64,000 nucleotides of DNA from Bacteroidales bacterium (GTDB taxonomy: Bacteria; Bacteroidota; Bacteroidia; Bacteroidales; Bacteroidaceae): the NCBI GenBank assembly GCA_015060865.1, contig SUXS01000014.1, forward strand, positions 40,378 through 104,377, written 5' to 3'. A model generated the notes under the pieces. The model had not been told where the DNA came from, did no database searches, and saw nothing but the letters and a program-made list of their open reading frames with translations. Below are positions 1 to 7,169 of this stretch, piece by piece. The translations under genes were made by a program, and so were the position numbers. Position 1 is the stretch's first letter; each line of letters begins with the position of its first letter.

Positions 1-368
1 TTTGCAAAAGTGACTCCCGATTGCTTTCGTAAAGAGAAAAACATAGGGGATGTAGTTGCATAGGGGGCTTCTATAGGATGCACGCCTTGTGCGTTTTTAA
101 CATCTGCAGCAATGGATGTGAATCGGCCAATATTTCCAATGATGGAGCAGTCGTTACATATGTATGAACCATACCCCATGTTGCCACTGAATTTTGTGCG
201 ATCTCCAATGGTGTTAGCTCCTTCAAAGGTTGAGGTAGTATCTATACGGGTTGTTGTGTTGAAACGTACTTTTCCCCACCATTTAAGCTTTAGTCTCCAA
301 TAGTCGGCAATCCCTCGAATGGTTGTCGTGATGGATCTATAAATTAATGCGCATAGGGCCTTAAACAT
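1..368 (-). CDS. Hexapeptide-repeat O-acetyltransferase (partial, 3' end outside window)
   Basis: Translating the minus strand from the ATG at 368-366 gives an open frame of about 122 codons to the window edge. It has a short basic N-terminus (MFKALCALIYRS...) followed by left-handed beta-helix type repeats (TFEGANTIGDRTKF, GYGSYICNDCSIIGNIGRF) and the H-P-x-x-APYATTSPMFFS segment typical of the CatB/serine-acetyltransferase-like (LbH_XAT) family that acetylates sugars of surface polysaccharides. The visible part has no stop, so the gene is cut by the window rather than broken. Its start overlaps the stop of the preceding glycosyltransferase by 8 bases (361-368), which implies translational coupling in one polysaccharide operon. 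Family assignment is good; the sugar acceptor is unknown. Confidence 0.8.
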   Translation of the reverse strand, partial: MFKALCALIYRSITTTIRGIADYWRLKLKWWGKVRFNTTTRIDTTSTFEGANTIGDRTKFSGNMGYGSYICNDCSIIGNIGRFTSIAADVKNAQGVHPIEAPYATTSPMFFSLRKQSGVTFA

Positions 369-1251
369 TAGGAATATTCTCATGGCGTAGAACTTTGTTG
401 TAGAATTGATAAATACGATCTTTCCATCTTTTGAATCTGCGAATCTTGCAATCTAACCAAGCATATATCTTGTAACCTTTGTAACGCTTGTCCAATTCTT
501 CGCTGCATTCATGGTATAATCCGTAACCTTCGTTTAGTTTTGTTCCCAACTCCATTTTTTCCCAAAAAGATTTATTTTTAAAATCCATGTGGAAAATATA
601 GTCTTTATTCCAATCTTTGCATTTTGCACTTAAGCCTCTTTCTTTGATGTCATAAACCATTACGCACTCATTTGTGTAAGCTAGCTTATGTTGCCGCAAA
701 AGTTTGAATATAGCCTCAAGGTCTTCGTATCGGGAGAACTCTTCGTTGTATAAACTATCGCTCATGATAGAACGTTTGTACAATGTAGTTCCTGCGCATA
801 AACAAATAGAATGAAAATACCATGCGCGAAAGTTATTTCTTACAATACCATTTTTCCATCGATTGCATACGACTATCCGCTCAACTCCTTCTGTATAGAA
901 ATTTGCATGTGAAATAGGAACGCGATACTTATTGGCTGCTCCTATAAGTGTATCTAAAGCTCGGGGGAGAAAATAATCGTCAGAGTCTAAAAATATAATC
1001 CATTCACCTATGCTCTCCTTTATACCTTTATTGCGGGCTGTGCTCGCCCCACCATTCCCCTTATGGAATACACGTACACGTAGATCCTTTGCTGCATATT
1101 CATCACAAATCTTGCCGGAGCCATCTTTGCTGCCATCATCAATTAGTAGCAGCTCGAAATCGGTAAAGGTCTGTGCCAAAATGCTATCGATGCAGCGGTG
1201 AAGGTACTGCTCCGTGTTGTAGACGGGGACGATGACGGATATTTTGGGCAT
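361..1251 (-). CDS. Glycosyltransferase family 2
   Basis: A 296-residue GT-A fold glycosyltransferase expected to add one sugar to a lipid-linked repeat unit at the cytoplasmic face of the inner membrane. The N-terminus carries the family signature VIVPVYN (residues 7-13), the nucleotide-binding IDDGS (about 37-41), the ARNKG helix start (72-76) and the metal-binding LDSDD (88-92). The C-terminal third is rich in Lys, Arg and aromatic residues, as in GT2 enzymes that sit against the membrane. It belongs to the minus-strand polysaccharide operon and overlaps the next gene, an acetyltransferase, by 8 bases. Donor and acceptor sugars cannot be read from sequence. Confidence 0.9.
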   Translation of the reverse strand: MPKISVIVPVYNTEQYLHRCIDSILAQTFTDFELLLIDDGSKDGSGKICDEYAAKDLRVRVFHKGNGGASTARNKGIKESIGEWIIFLDSDDYFLPRALDTLIGAANKYRVPISHANFYTEGVERIVVCNRWKNGIVRNNFRAWYFHSICLCAGTTLYKRSIMSDSLYNEEFSRYEDLEAIFKLLRQHKLAYTNECVMVYDIKERGLSAKCKDWNKDYIFHMDFKNKSFWEKMELGTKLNEGYGLYHECSEELDKRYKGYKIYAWLDCKIRRFKRWKDRIYQFYNKVLRHENIPNV

Positions 1252-1407
1252 ACTATGACGGGGTGTGGGTTAATGACTTCGTCATTGAGCTTCGGCTGCG
1301 CTCACTGCAAGAGCTCAAACAAGCTTGACTCTCGTTCGCTGGCTCGAACCTTAAGGGTTATGGGGTGCAGCCGGAGCCTGGGATTAACGTGTAAATGATT
1401 AATGATC
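1252..1407. repeat. Intergenic dispersed-repeat DNA
   Basis: 156 bases without a gene. It contains low-complexity segments such as gagcttcggctgcgctcac and ctcgttcgctggctcgaac, plus 'aagggttatgggg' resembling the ggttaagggttatggg repeats at 3810-3840 and 4237-4300. I see no promoter here, and the GT2 gene may be read from an upstream promoter. Confidence 0.4.
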
Positions 1408-1626
1408 TCAACCCATAACGCCGGTCAATAATTCGTGCTCAAGGAACGAATATACATATTTCGGACTCTGATAATACAAACCTGTGTTCTTGTCGCGAAG
1501 TTTTATGTAGGTGTCCGAGGTATATACCGTATCTATGGCCTCTTGAAAGGATAGATTTCTCTTTTCCATAAGCAGCGTGGTCAATTCCGCTGCTATGTAC
1601 TCTACCATGTATTCTATGTCGTTCAT
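1408..1626 (-). CDS. Small conserved protein partnered with DUF3990
   Basis: A 72-residue acidic protein (MNDIEYMVEYIAAELTTLL...) with a predicted all-helical N-terminus and a segment with TGLYYQSPKYVYSFLEHEL near the C-terminus. It is the third gene of a tight minus-strand trio: its start overlaps the stop of the DUF3990 gene by 4 bases (1623-1626). From memory, small proteins of this look commonly follow DUF3990 genes in Firmicutes and Bacteroidetes, which suggests a cognate partner such as an antitoxin, inhibitor or substrate. No enzyme motif is visible, so function is unassigned. Shape, coupling and codon structure make it a real gene. Confidence 0.75.
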   Translation of the reverse strand: MNDIEYMVEYIAAELTTLLMEKRNLSFQEAIDTVYTSDTYIKLRDKNTGLYYQSPKYVYSFLEHELLTGVMG

Positions 1627-2096
1627 AGTTTAGATAAGTGTGAAATGGATCTCTCTGTTCCGAAAAAGTACTGAAAGGTTATACCCTTGAAGTATTTTAT
1701 CCGATGAAGGAACTCTCCCATATCTATGCTCCCTTCTGTCAACTTCTGCATTTGAAGTCCAATCTTGTCGTTGGCTATCGGACCGTATATTACATCATAT
1801 TCATCTTGCAAGAATTCGGATTCTTCTCTGTTTTTGAATACGAATTTTGCCCATTCTTCTGAATATGAATCAAAGGATAGGTATCGCAATGTGCCATCCG
1901 ATAGTTTGCGCTCATCAAAACTGAATGAAGTGACTATAGGAGTGCCACCCAATGCCATGGTACGTAGGGAAGCCATTTGCTCGGCCTGCTGTAAATCGGC
2001 AGACAGGTAAAAACCTCTTCCAAAATCCTTGAAAGGTTTTGATTTTAGCAACTCTATATTGTTTATTTCAACGTTGCTGCCATGATAAAGTATCAT
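1623..2096 (-). CDS. DUF3990 protein, ADP-ribosyltransferase-like fold
   Basis: A 157-residue protein matching DUF3990, which I recall as belonging to the ADP-ribosyltransferase clan. Motifs fit an H-Y-E type catalytic set: YHGS at the extreme N-terminus (His5), FGRGFYLS (Tyr30) and QYFFGTERS near the C-terminus (candidate Glu148). The fold would bind NAD and transfer ADP-ribose to a macromolecule; the target is unknown. It lies between two small coupled genes, with 4-base overlaps on both sides, a toxin-antitoxin-like layout. No signal peptide or secretion domain is visible, so a cytoplasmic role is expected. That it acts as a toxin or in phage defence is inference, not shown by sequence. 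Confidence 0.8.
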   Translation of the reverse strand: MILYHGSNVEINNIELLKSKPFKDFGRGFYLSADLQQAEQMASLRTMALGGTPIVTSFSFDERKLSDGTLRYLSFDSYSEEWAKFVFKNREESEFLQDEYDVIYGPIANDKIGLQMQKLTEGSIDMGEFLHRIKYFKGITFQYFFGTERSISHLSKL

Positions 2097-2320
2097 ACGA
2101 TGCCTCCTCCTTGACGTTTCATATAATTGACTAGCATATCCATCGCATCAGAAAAACTAAGAGTATGCATGATGTCATAATGCTTGTCTACCATATCTAC
2201 TCCTCCATAACGCTTCACATAGCGATATGACTGTAGTACGTTCAAATTATGCCACTTGGCGAAGTGTGATATGAGTGACATCAGATATTCTGCCTTGTCT
2301 CTAATTATAGCTCTTTCCAT
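2093..2320 (-). CDS. DUF3791 protein, first gene of ADP-ribosyltransferase-like trio
   Basis: A 75-residue helical protein with the DUF3791 pattern: an N-terminal helix (KAEYLMSLISHFAKWHNL), then S-Y-R-Y-V-K-R-Y-G-G-V-D, H-Y-D-I-M-H-T-L-S-F and a C-terminal hydrophobic helix. DUF3791 genes are typically found directly ahead of DUF3990 genes, as here, where the stop overlaps the DUF3990 start by 4 bases. The pairing suggests a regulator or neutralising partner of the ADP-ribosyltransferase-like protein. A weak promoter-like TACTTTG on the minus strand ends about 20 bases upstream (2341-2347). Function is unproven. Confidence 0.8.
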   Translation of the reverse strand: MERAIIRDKAEYLMSLISHFAKWHNLNVLQSYRYVKRYGGVDMVDKHYDIMHTLSFSDAMDMLVNYMKRQGGGIV

Positions 2321-2911
2321 ACGATATTTATATTCATAGGCAAAGTAACAAATAATTTAGTTGACATCCTATGCTTTTAACCATTTTTTGAGAATACGAT
2401 TAACGAAGGCACGCTTTGCATGTACGATGACGAAAACGAAGACGAAAACTTTTTAGCGATGTCTTTAATCTTTAATCGTTAAACATTGAACGTTCATCTT
2501 TAATCGTTCATCTCGAAATGACATACTCTCGGGGCTTTGGCTCTCATTTAAAAAAAAGAAAACCAATTAGTTGTGCGGTTTATTGTACGTAATACCTTGG
2601 GAAGTGGCTCGTTTTGATGTACTTCCCAATCCTGTCGTCTTGATTGTGACAAACCGTTTGTAATCCTTTCGCTTTGCGTTTGCTGACGCAAATTTTCTAC
2701 AAAGTTACTGTAATTTTTCTATTGTGTGAAGCTAAATTTACTTTATTTTTCAAATGTTTAATCGGTATTTAATCCCATTTGCTTAGTTGATTGCTAAACG
2801 TCAAGCGTAAATCGGGTATCCTGTAACCCTTAAGGGGCATTGTTAGTTGAGAAAAGCAGGGCTTTTCAACGATAACGATAATGTTAACGAAATGATGTTT
2901 TCCTGTTTTAG
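2321..2911. other. Gene-free region with hairpin and dispersed repeats
   Basis: No coding region is supported. It holds a hairpin with 9-base arms ttgggaagt / acttcccaa at 2597-2605 and 2621-2629. A copy of the 'cgattaacgaaggcacgct' repeat lies near 2397-2416, with its relative at 5645-5664 beyond the VirE gene. A run of 'tctttaatc/gttcatc' type repeats spans about 2461-2512. The region separates the DUF3791/3990 trio from the HU/VirE cassette. Confidence 0.5.
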
Positions 2912-2998
2912 GCGTAGGTATCGGTTTTTATTCGTAATGTGCTGTATATATGGCGTATAGCGACCGACACCCCCGTTGCGGGGTTCGGTCACCCCTCT
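2912..2998 (+). repeat. Left boundary inverted repeat of HU/VirE cassette
   Basis: About 85 bases that recur in inverted orientation at 5534-5628. Shared blocks include cgtaggtatcggtttt (identical 16-mer), ctgtata-x-atg and gaccgacacccccgttgcgg. The element includes a GC-rich hairpin (gaccgacacccc...ggggttcggtc). The pair frames the divergent HU-HIG and VirE genes. Confidence 0.75.
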
Positions 2999-3080
2999 TT
3001 CATTTTTGACATTACCGAAGTTGCTACGCTCGTCGGGTACGGAAATAAATATCCGTCTACTCACTCGCAACTTCCAATTG

Positions 3081-3713
3081 TCAATTCAAAATATATTGCC
3101 TCTGGTTCTTCGGTCCTATGGCGATGAGTCGGCCTGCTTTGACTAACTCCTTCAGTTTGGTGAGGGCGGTGTGGCGGCTACATTCGCAGATGCGCTCGAA
3201 GGTGGAGCGGCTGAGGCTGTCGTTGGTGGTGAAGTACTCCTCCAGGCGCTTCTCGATGGTGGCATCGGAGAGCTTCTTGTTGCCTGTGGGGCCTCCGCTC
3301 ACGATGGTGGCACCTCGCATAGCGTGCCACAGCTCGGCACAGGGAGCGAAGGAGATGCGGCTCACGCTGATGTCCTTCGAGGTGATGTAGTCTTCCTTAC
3401 GCTTGTTGCCGCAGGTGAGGGTGAGGCTGAAGGTGCCCACATGGTCTATCTCGATGCGGTTGCCGTCGAGCAGGGCCTCGGCAATGCGCTGTCCCACGGC
3501 TTGCAGCACGGCGGCCACATCGCTCTGAGTGGCCGAGCTGGCATGGTTGATGTCGTCGGCCATCTCCTTGGTGGTGACCACGCGGCTGCTCACGACGCTC
3601 ACGCCCATCGTGGGGTTCTTCTGGGTGGACTTGCCGGTGAGGTCGTTACGTTCGTACAGTTGGTAGGCAATGGTGCCTGATTTCTTGGTGGCGGTTCCTT
3701 GTTTCATATTCAA
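3081..3713 (-). CDS. HU-like DNA-binding protein with C-terminal winged helix (HU-HIG type)
   Basis: A 210-residue protein. Residues about 1-125 resemble the Bacteroidetes HU/IHF-like fold (GTIAYQLYERNDLTGKSTQ..., TKEMADDINHASSATQSDV, LDGNRIEIDHVGTFSLTL), in which a DNA-bending dimer forms. Residues about 150-210 look like a winged helix-turn-helix (ATIEKRLEEYFTTNDSLSRS..., HTALTKLKELVKAGRLIAIG). This matches the HU-HIG family, which I recall as HU fused to wHTH, Ig or Gly-rich tails. It is divergent from the VirE-type gene across a 440-base region containing a large palindrome and a candidate minus-strand promoter at 4063-4093. Such pairs are common beside Bacteroides capsule loci; their job is not established. 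Binding to the palindrome is my inference. Confidence 0.85.
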   Translation of the reverse strand: MNMKQGTATKKSGTIAYQLYERNDLTGKSTQKNPTMGVSVVSSRVVTTKEMADDINHASSATQSDVAAVLQAVGQRIAEALLDGNRIEIDHVGTFSLTLTCGNKRKEDYITSKDISVSRISFAPCAELWHAMRGATIVSGGPTGNKKLSDATIEKRLEEYFTTNDSLSRSTFERICECSRHTALTKLKELVKAGRLIAIGPKNQRQYILN

Positions 3714-3958
3714 TTATTTATTTTGTCAACAGACAACAGACAACAGTCAACAGACAACGGTCCTTTTAATGATTAACGGTTAACGATTAACGATTAGCGG
3801 CGCTCTTCTCACCATAACCCTTCACCCATAACCTTTAACCTGCAGTTTCAGCTGCTCCCCTTCTATCATTAAAATTGCTATCTCTAAGTTTGCAAATTTT
3901 GCGTTTCGTTTCTTGTCAATGACCTGTTTTTATCAAAATTACACAATCTTTTCAAGCT
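3714..3958. repeat. Tandem-like repeats upstream of the HU-type gene
   Basis: Contains near-tandem caacaga units (about 3726-3760), gttaacgattaacgatta units (about 3777-3800) and cataacccttcacccataac (about 3811-3830). These belong to the dispersed low-complexity families seen elsewhere in the window. The segment would form most of the HU-gene leader if the promoter at 4063-4093 is used. Confidence 0.5.
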
Positions 3959-4048
3959 ATTGTCTGCTGGGCAGTATACGCGCGTAAGCAGAGCGGCGAA
4001 CGCGTGGATGCAGTGCGGCATATGCGCGTATGCCGTGCGGCAGACAAT
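3959..4048. repeat. 90-bp imperfect palindrome between divergent HU and VirE genes
   Basis: Arms 3959-3986 and 4021-4048 are 28 bases each and match at about 22 of 28 positions when one is reverse-complemented. The outer nine bases (attgtctgc / gcagacaat) pair perfectly. Inside the right arm, ggcatatgcgcgtatgcc (4017-4034) is itself an almost perfect palindrome. The position between two divergent promoters suggests an operator, a cruciform or an initiator-protein site. Confidence 0.7.
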
Positions 4049-4062
4049 AACTTTGTTGGATA

Positions 4063-4093
4063 CAAAGGTACGAAAAGTTTGTCAATCGACAAG
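4063..4093 (-). promoter_or_regulatory. Candidate promoter for the HU-like gene
   Basis: On the minus strand, -7 box TACCTTTG (4070-4063) lies 19 bases downstream of CTTG (4093-4090), close to the Bacteroidetes TTTG-N19-TAnnTTTG consensus. The leader to the HU-like start would be about 345 bases and would include the palindrome. Confidence 0.5.
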
Positions 4094-4116
4094 CATTTAC
4101 CCACAGAAAATATCTT

Positions 4117-4148
4117 ATTGTGGAGGGCTTCTGGGGGCTATATCTTTG
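4117..4148 (+). promoter_or_regulatory. Candidate promoter for the VirE-type gene
   Basis: ATTG at 4117-4120, 20-base spacer, -7 box TATCTTTG at 4141-4148. The ATG chosen for the gene is at 4156, so the mRNA would have only a few untranslated bases. Confidence 0.55.
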
Positions 4149-4155
4149 CAGCGTT

Positions 4156-5514
4156 ATGAGAAAATTTAATGCTAAAAATCTTCGCCGTAAGGTACAGAAG
4201 CAGCTCAAGGAGTTGCGCGGCGGAGTCGGCGAACAAGCCGTAGGAAATGGGTTAAAGGTTAAGGGTTATGGGTTAACGGTTAGTGATGAGGGGTTGGCGG
4301 TGAGTGGTGAGAGGTTAGAGGGCAGCGATGAGGAGAAATCTTTCAACTTTAATCTTTCATCTTTCAACTCCTCCAAGCGTCCTTCGCTGCCCGAACTGGA
4401 GCAGTTTGTCCGCCGGGACTATGACCTCAGGTATAATGTGCTGACGGAGCAGACGGAGTACCGCCGCAAGGATGAGCCGCAGGGGGAGTACCGGCCTGTC
4501 ACGCAGCGTGTGTACCGCACCTGGCTGACGGACCTGCAGAAGGAGGGGATGGAGTTCTGGAAAATCGATGGACTGCGCACGGCCATAGAGTCGATGCACA
4601 TCGAGGACTACCACCCAGTGAAGCACTTCTTCTGCTCGTTGCCCGAGTGGGATGGCGTGGACCGCATCGGCCCCCTCATGCGTCGCCTCACACGGGATGA
4701 GGTGATGGTGGGCTACCTCGGTCGCTGGCTGCTGGCCCTCGTGGCACAGGCGCAGGGTAGGGAAGAGGCGCTCTACGCGAACAGCGTGGCGCCCATCCTC
4801 ATCAGCGAACAGCAGGGATGGCACAAGAGCACCTTCTGCCGACTGCTGCTGCCGCCCGAGCTGAGGATGTTCTACACGGACAACTTCAACCTCACGGCTG
4901 AGAGCCAGTGTGAGCGCCGCCTGACGGACTGCCTGCTCATCAACCTCGACGAGTATGACCGCTACTCGGCACGCAAGCAGAGCACGCTGAAGAACCTGAT
5001 GCAGATGCCCTCGCTGCGCATGCGCAAGGCATACGCCCGCAATGCCACCACGCTGCCGCGCATAGCCTCGTTCATCGGCACCAGCAACACGCCTTACCTG
5101 CTCACCGACACCACGGGCAGCCGCCGCTTCCTCTGCGTGGAGCTGACGGAGATGATCGACGTGGACACGCCCATCGAGTACGAACAACTCTATGCGCAGT
5201 GTATGCACCTGCTGGACCGTGGCGAGCGGCACCACTTCACCGCCGAGGAGGTCGTTGACATCGAGCTGCGCAACCGTCCCTACCGCCATATCCCGCCCGT
5301 GGAGGAGCACTGCCGCAAGCACTTCCGCCAACCTCGCGAGGGGGAGACACCGCAGCTGATGTCGGCCGCCGATATATATGAACAGCTGCGCCAGCGCAAC
5401 CCGCGCCTCATGCGTGGGGTATGCGAGCGGAACTTCGGTGCGCTGCTTCGCGAATGGGGCTTCGAGCGGGTGGAGCATAGGCATCGAAGGGTGTATAGAG
5501 TGATGATGGTTTAG
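4156..5514 (+). CDS. VirE/VapE-family P-loop protein with C-terminal DUF3874
   Basis: A 452-residue protein, shorter than the usual Bacteroidales VirE-N/VirE proteins because it lacks the primase-like N-terminal domain. The central part (about 155-350) is the VirE/VapE helicase-like core: HFFCSLPEWDGVDRIG, a P-loop-like QQGWHKST (about 219-226, with His where Gly is normal), a Walker-B-like CLLINLDEYD (about 259-268), and FIGTSN and DTTGSRRFLCVEL. Residues about 390-450 match DUF3874. The core resembles replication helicases of mobile elements, so DNA unwinding is a reasonable but unproven role. Residues about 31-75 are encoded by intergenic-type repeat DNA. Start 4156 was chosen over an upstream ATG at 4120 because the promoter overlaps the latter. 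A GC-rich hairpin follows the stop. Confidence 0.8.
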   Translation: MRKFNAKNLRRKVQKQLKELRGGVGEQAVGNGLKVKGYGLTVSDEGLAVSGERLEGSDEEKSFNFNLSSFNSSKRPSLPELEQFVRRDYDLRYNVLTEQTEYRRKDEPQGEYRPVTQRVYRTWLTDLQKEGMEFWKIDGLRTAIESMHIEDYHPVKHFFCSLPEWDGVDRIGPLMRRLTRDEVMVGYLGRWLLALVAQAQGREEALYANSVAPILISEQQGWHKSTFCRLLLPPELRMFYTDNFNLTAESQCERRLTDCLLINLDEYDRYSARKQSTLKNLMQMPSLRMRKAYARNATTLPRIASFIGTSNTPYLLTDTTGSRRFLCVELTEMIDVDTPIEYEQLYAQCMHLLDRGERHHFTAEEVVDIELRNRPYRHIPPVEEHCRKHFRQPREGETPQLMSAADIYEQLRQRNPRLMRGVCERNFGALLREWGFERVEHRHRRVYRVMMV

Positions 5515-5533
5515 AGTTTAGTGTTTAGAGTTT

Positions 5534-5628
5534 AGTGAGGCGACCGACACCCCGCAACGGGGGTGTCGGTCACTATGTTTCATGTATACAGTGTGTTATG
5601 GGTGAAAACCGATACCTACGACAGAAAA
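5534..5628 (-). repeat. Right boundary inverted repeat of HU/VirE cassette, with terminator-like hairpin
   Basis: Inverted partner of 2912-2998, roughly 80% matching by eye. It contains a 12-base-arm hairpin (gaccgacacccc at 5542-5553, ggggtgtcggtc at 5560-5571) just after the VirE stop, which could act as a weak terminator although the T-run is missing. A direct repeat (tttagagtttagtg twice, about 5512-5537) lies between the stop and the element. Confidence 0.7.
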
Positions 5629-5635
5629 AGGAGGA

Positions 5636-5711
5636 ACGATTAACGATTAACGAAGGCACGCTCTGCGTGCTTCTCGCTAATCGTTAAACGCTAATCGTTC
5701 ATCTTTAATCG
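5636..5711. repeat. Palindromic 'aacgattaacg' dispersed repeat
   Basis: cgattaacgattaacg, then a hairpin gcacgc-tct-gcgtgc, then ctaatcgttaaacgctaatc. Related copies lie near 2397-2510 and 3777-3800. Confidence 0.5.
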
Positions 5712-7163
5712 TTAAACCTTTCCCTTTCTTCCCGGCCTTATTTTCTCAATCACCAGTGCGATTACTTCTTTGAAGTTCTCATCTTTTCTTAATAAAAACC
5801 AATAGATGGCACATGCGCTAATGCCGCCAATGGCCAGTATGGCAATATTGTGTAAATTGGTAAAGGTGAGAAGGTATGCTGGGAGTACTGCTATGATAGA
5901 GAATATCAGATATTTGATGAAGTCTTTTACCTGTTCCTTATAGCCAAGTCCATAAAGCTTGCCTGTGTAGTAGGTGTTGATGATGACTGCTATTTGCGTG
6001 TAAATAGCTCTTGAAATACATATAGCTAACACTCCGAACGGTATGGCGGCAATAATCATAGCTATGGAGATGGTTTTCTTGATGACCTCGAGGCGTAGCA
6101 CCAAATCGGAGCGTCCTTTGACATAAAGGATGTTCAAGTTAAGCATGCAGAGATGGTCGAACATCCAAGCGAAGCAGAATACCTGCAGGAAGATGATGGA
6201 GTTGGTCCACTTGTCGGTCAATAAGGTGATGATGAATGGCTCGGCCAGGGCTGCCAACAGACACATGCCGAAAAAGATGACCATAGAGGCCATGCTGATG
6301 TATTTGCGGTATACCTGTATCAGCCGAGCGTCATCGTCTTGTATTTTTGATAGGATGGGGTATGTGACACTCTGTAGTATACCCATAATGTTGGAACTGG
6401 GTAGGGTGGCCAGGCTCTCTCCACGTGAATAGTAACCAAGATCCTTAGCTGTGTAGAACTTGCCGATGATGATGGTGGTGAGATTGGCATAGATGGTATG
6501 GAGCAAGCTGGCCGTGAGTATCTTGCTGCCAAAGCCAAAGAGGTATTTAAATGATTGCTTGGAGAATTTCATTTGAGGCCTCCAATGGGTAATGTACCAT
6601 AGAAGAATGGCACGAATGATGTTGGAGGATATCGACTGATACACCAAACTCCATACCCCATGTCCTGTATAGGCCATAGCGATGCCTATGATACCTGACA
6701 GAATGGTGGTGACGAGGCTAATCTTAGCTTGTGACTTGAAATCGAGGGCTGCAGTTAGCTTAGCTCCTTGGACGATAGTGAGTGAGTTGACAAACAGGTT
6801 GATGGCGAGGACACGGGAAATGTCTTTCAATATAGGGGTGTCAAAGAAGTTGGCTATAAGGGGGGCGGAAAAGAATAGGATGAGGAAGCATACTATGCCA
6901 ACTACGATGTTGAAATAGAAAGCGGTGGAGTAGTCGGCATCGGTGCAATCTTTCTTCCGAATAAGCGCAGAACCGAATCCACTGTCGATGAAGGTTTGCG
7001 CTATGGCGAAGAATATACCGAGCATGCCCACTATGCCATAGTCGGCAGGTGAGAGCAGACGAGCCAGTATAAGTCCAATGACGAAACTGATGCCCTGTGT
7101 GGAGAAGCGCCCGATAGCACTCCACTTGACTCCTGATAGTGTTTGGTCTTTTATTCCTCCCAT
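5712..7163 (-). CDS. Polysaccharide flippase, Wzx type (MOP superfamily)
   Basis: A 483-residue integral membrane protein with about 14 predicted hydrophobic segments. It is of the kind that flips undecaprenyl-linked oligosaccharide repeat units to the periplasmic face. The N-terminus (GGIKDQTLSGVKWSAIGRF, then ISFVIGLILARLLSPADYG) is characteristic of the WzxC-like branch of polysaccharide exporters. The C-terminus is short and basic (RPGRKGKV). It sits immediately downstream of the acyltransferase (6-base gap) in the minus-strand polysaccharide operon. A 52-codon fragment of a different flippase type remains at 9447-9605, so this intact gene probably replaced an older one. Confidence 0.9.
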   Translation of the reverse strand: MGGIKDQTLSGVKWSAIGRFSTQGISFVIGLILARLLSPADYGIVGMLGIFFAIAQTFIDSGFGSALIRKKDCTDADYSTAFYFNIVVGIVCFLILFFSAPLIANFFDTPILKDISRVLAINLFVNSLTIVQGAKLTAALDFKSQAKISLVTTILSGIIGIAMAYTGHGVWSLVYQSISSNIIRAILLWYITHWRPQMKFSKQSFKYLFGFGSKILTASLLHTIYANLTTIIIGKFYTAKDLGYYSRGESLATLPSSNIMGILQSVTYPILSKIQDDDARLIQVYRKYISMASMVIFFGMCLLAALAEPFIITLLTDKWTNSIIFLQVFCFAWMFDHLCMLNLNILYVKGRSDLVLRLEVIKKTISIAMIIAAIPFGVLAICISRAIYTQIAVIINTYYTGKLYGLGYKEQVKDFIKYLIFSIIAVLPAYLLTFTNLHNIAILAIGGISACAIYWFLLRKDENFKEVIALVIEKIRPGRKGKV

Positions 7164-7169
7164 ACGGAT

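Noticed and set aside
2843..3070. 75-residue minus-strand frame overlapping the left boundary repeat
   Set aside because: Translates the inverted repeat and spacer; no homologue-like pattern, no leader.
3726..3760. Short near-tandem caacaga units considered as a CRISPR array
   Set aside because: Units are 7 bases, imperfect, without spacers or cas genes.
4357..5484. 375-residue antisense frame opposite the VirE-type gene
   Set aside because: His/Arg/Leu-rich shadow frame with no recognisable domain.
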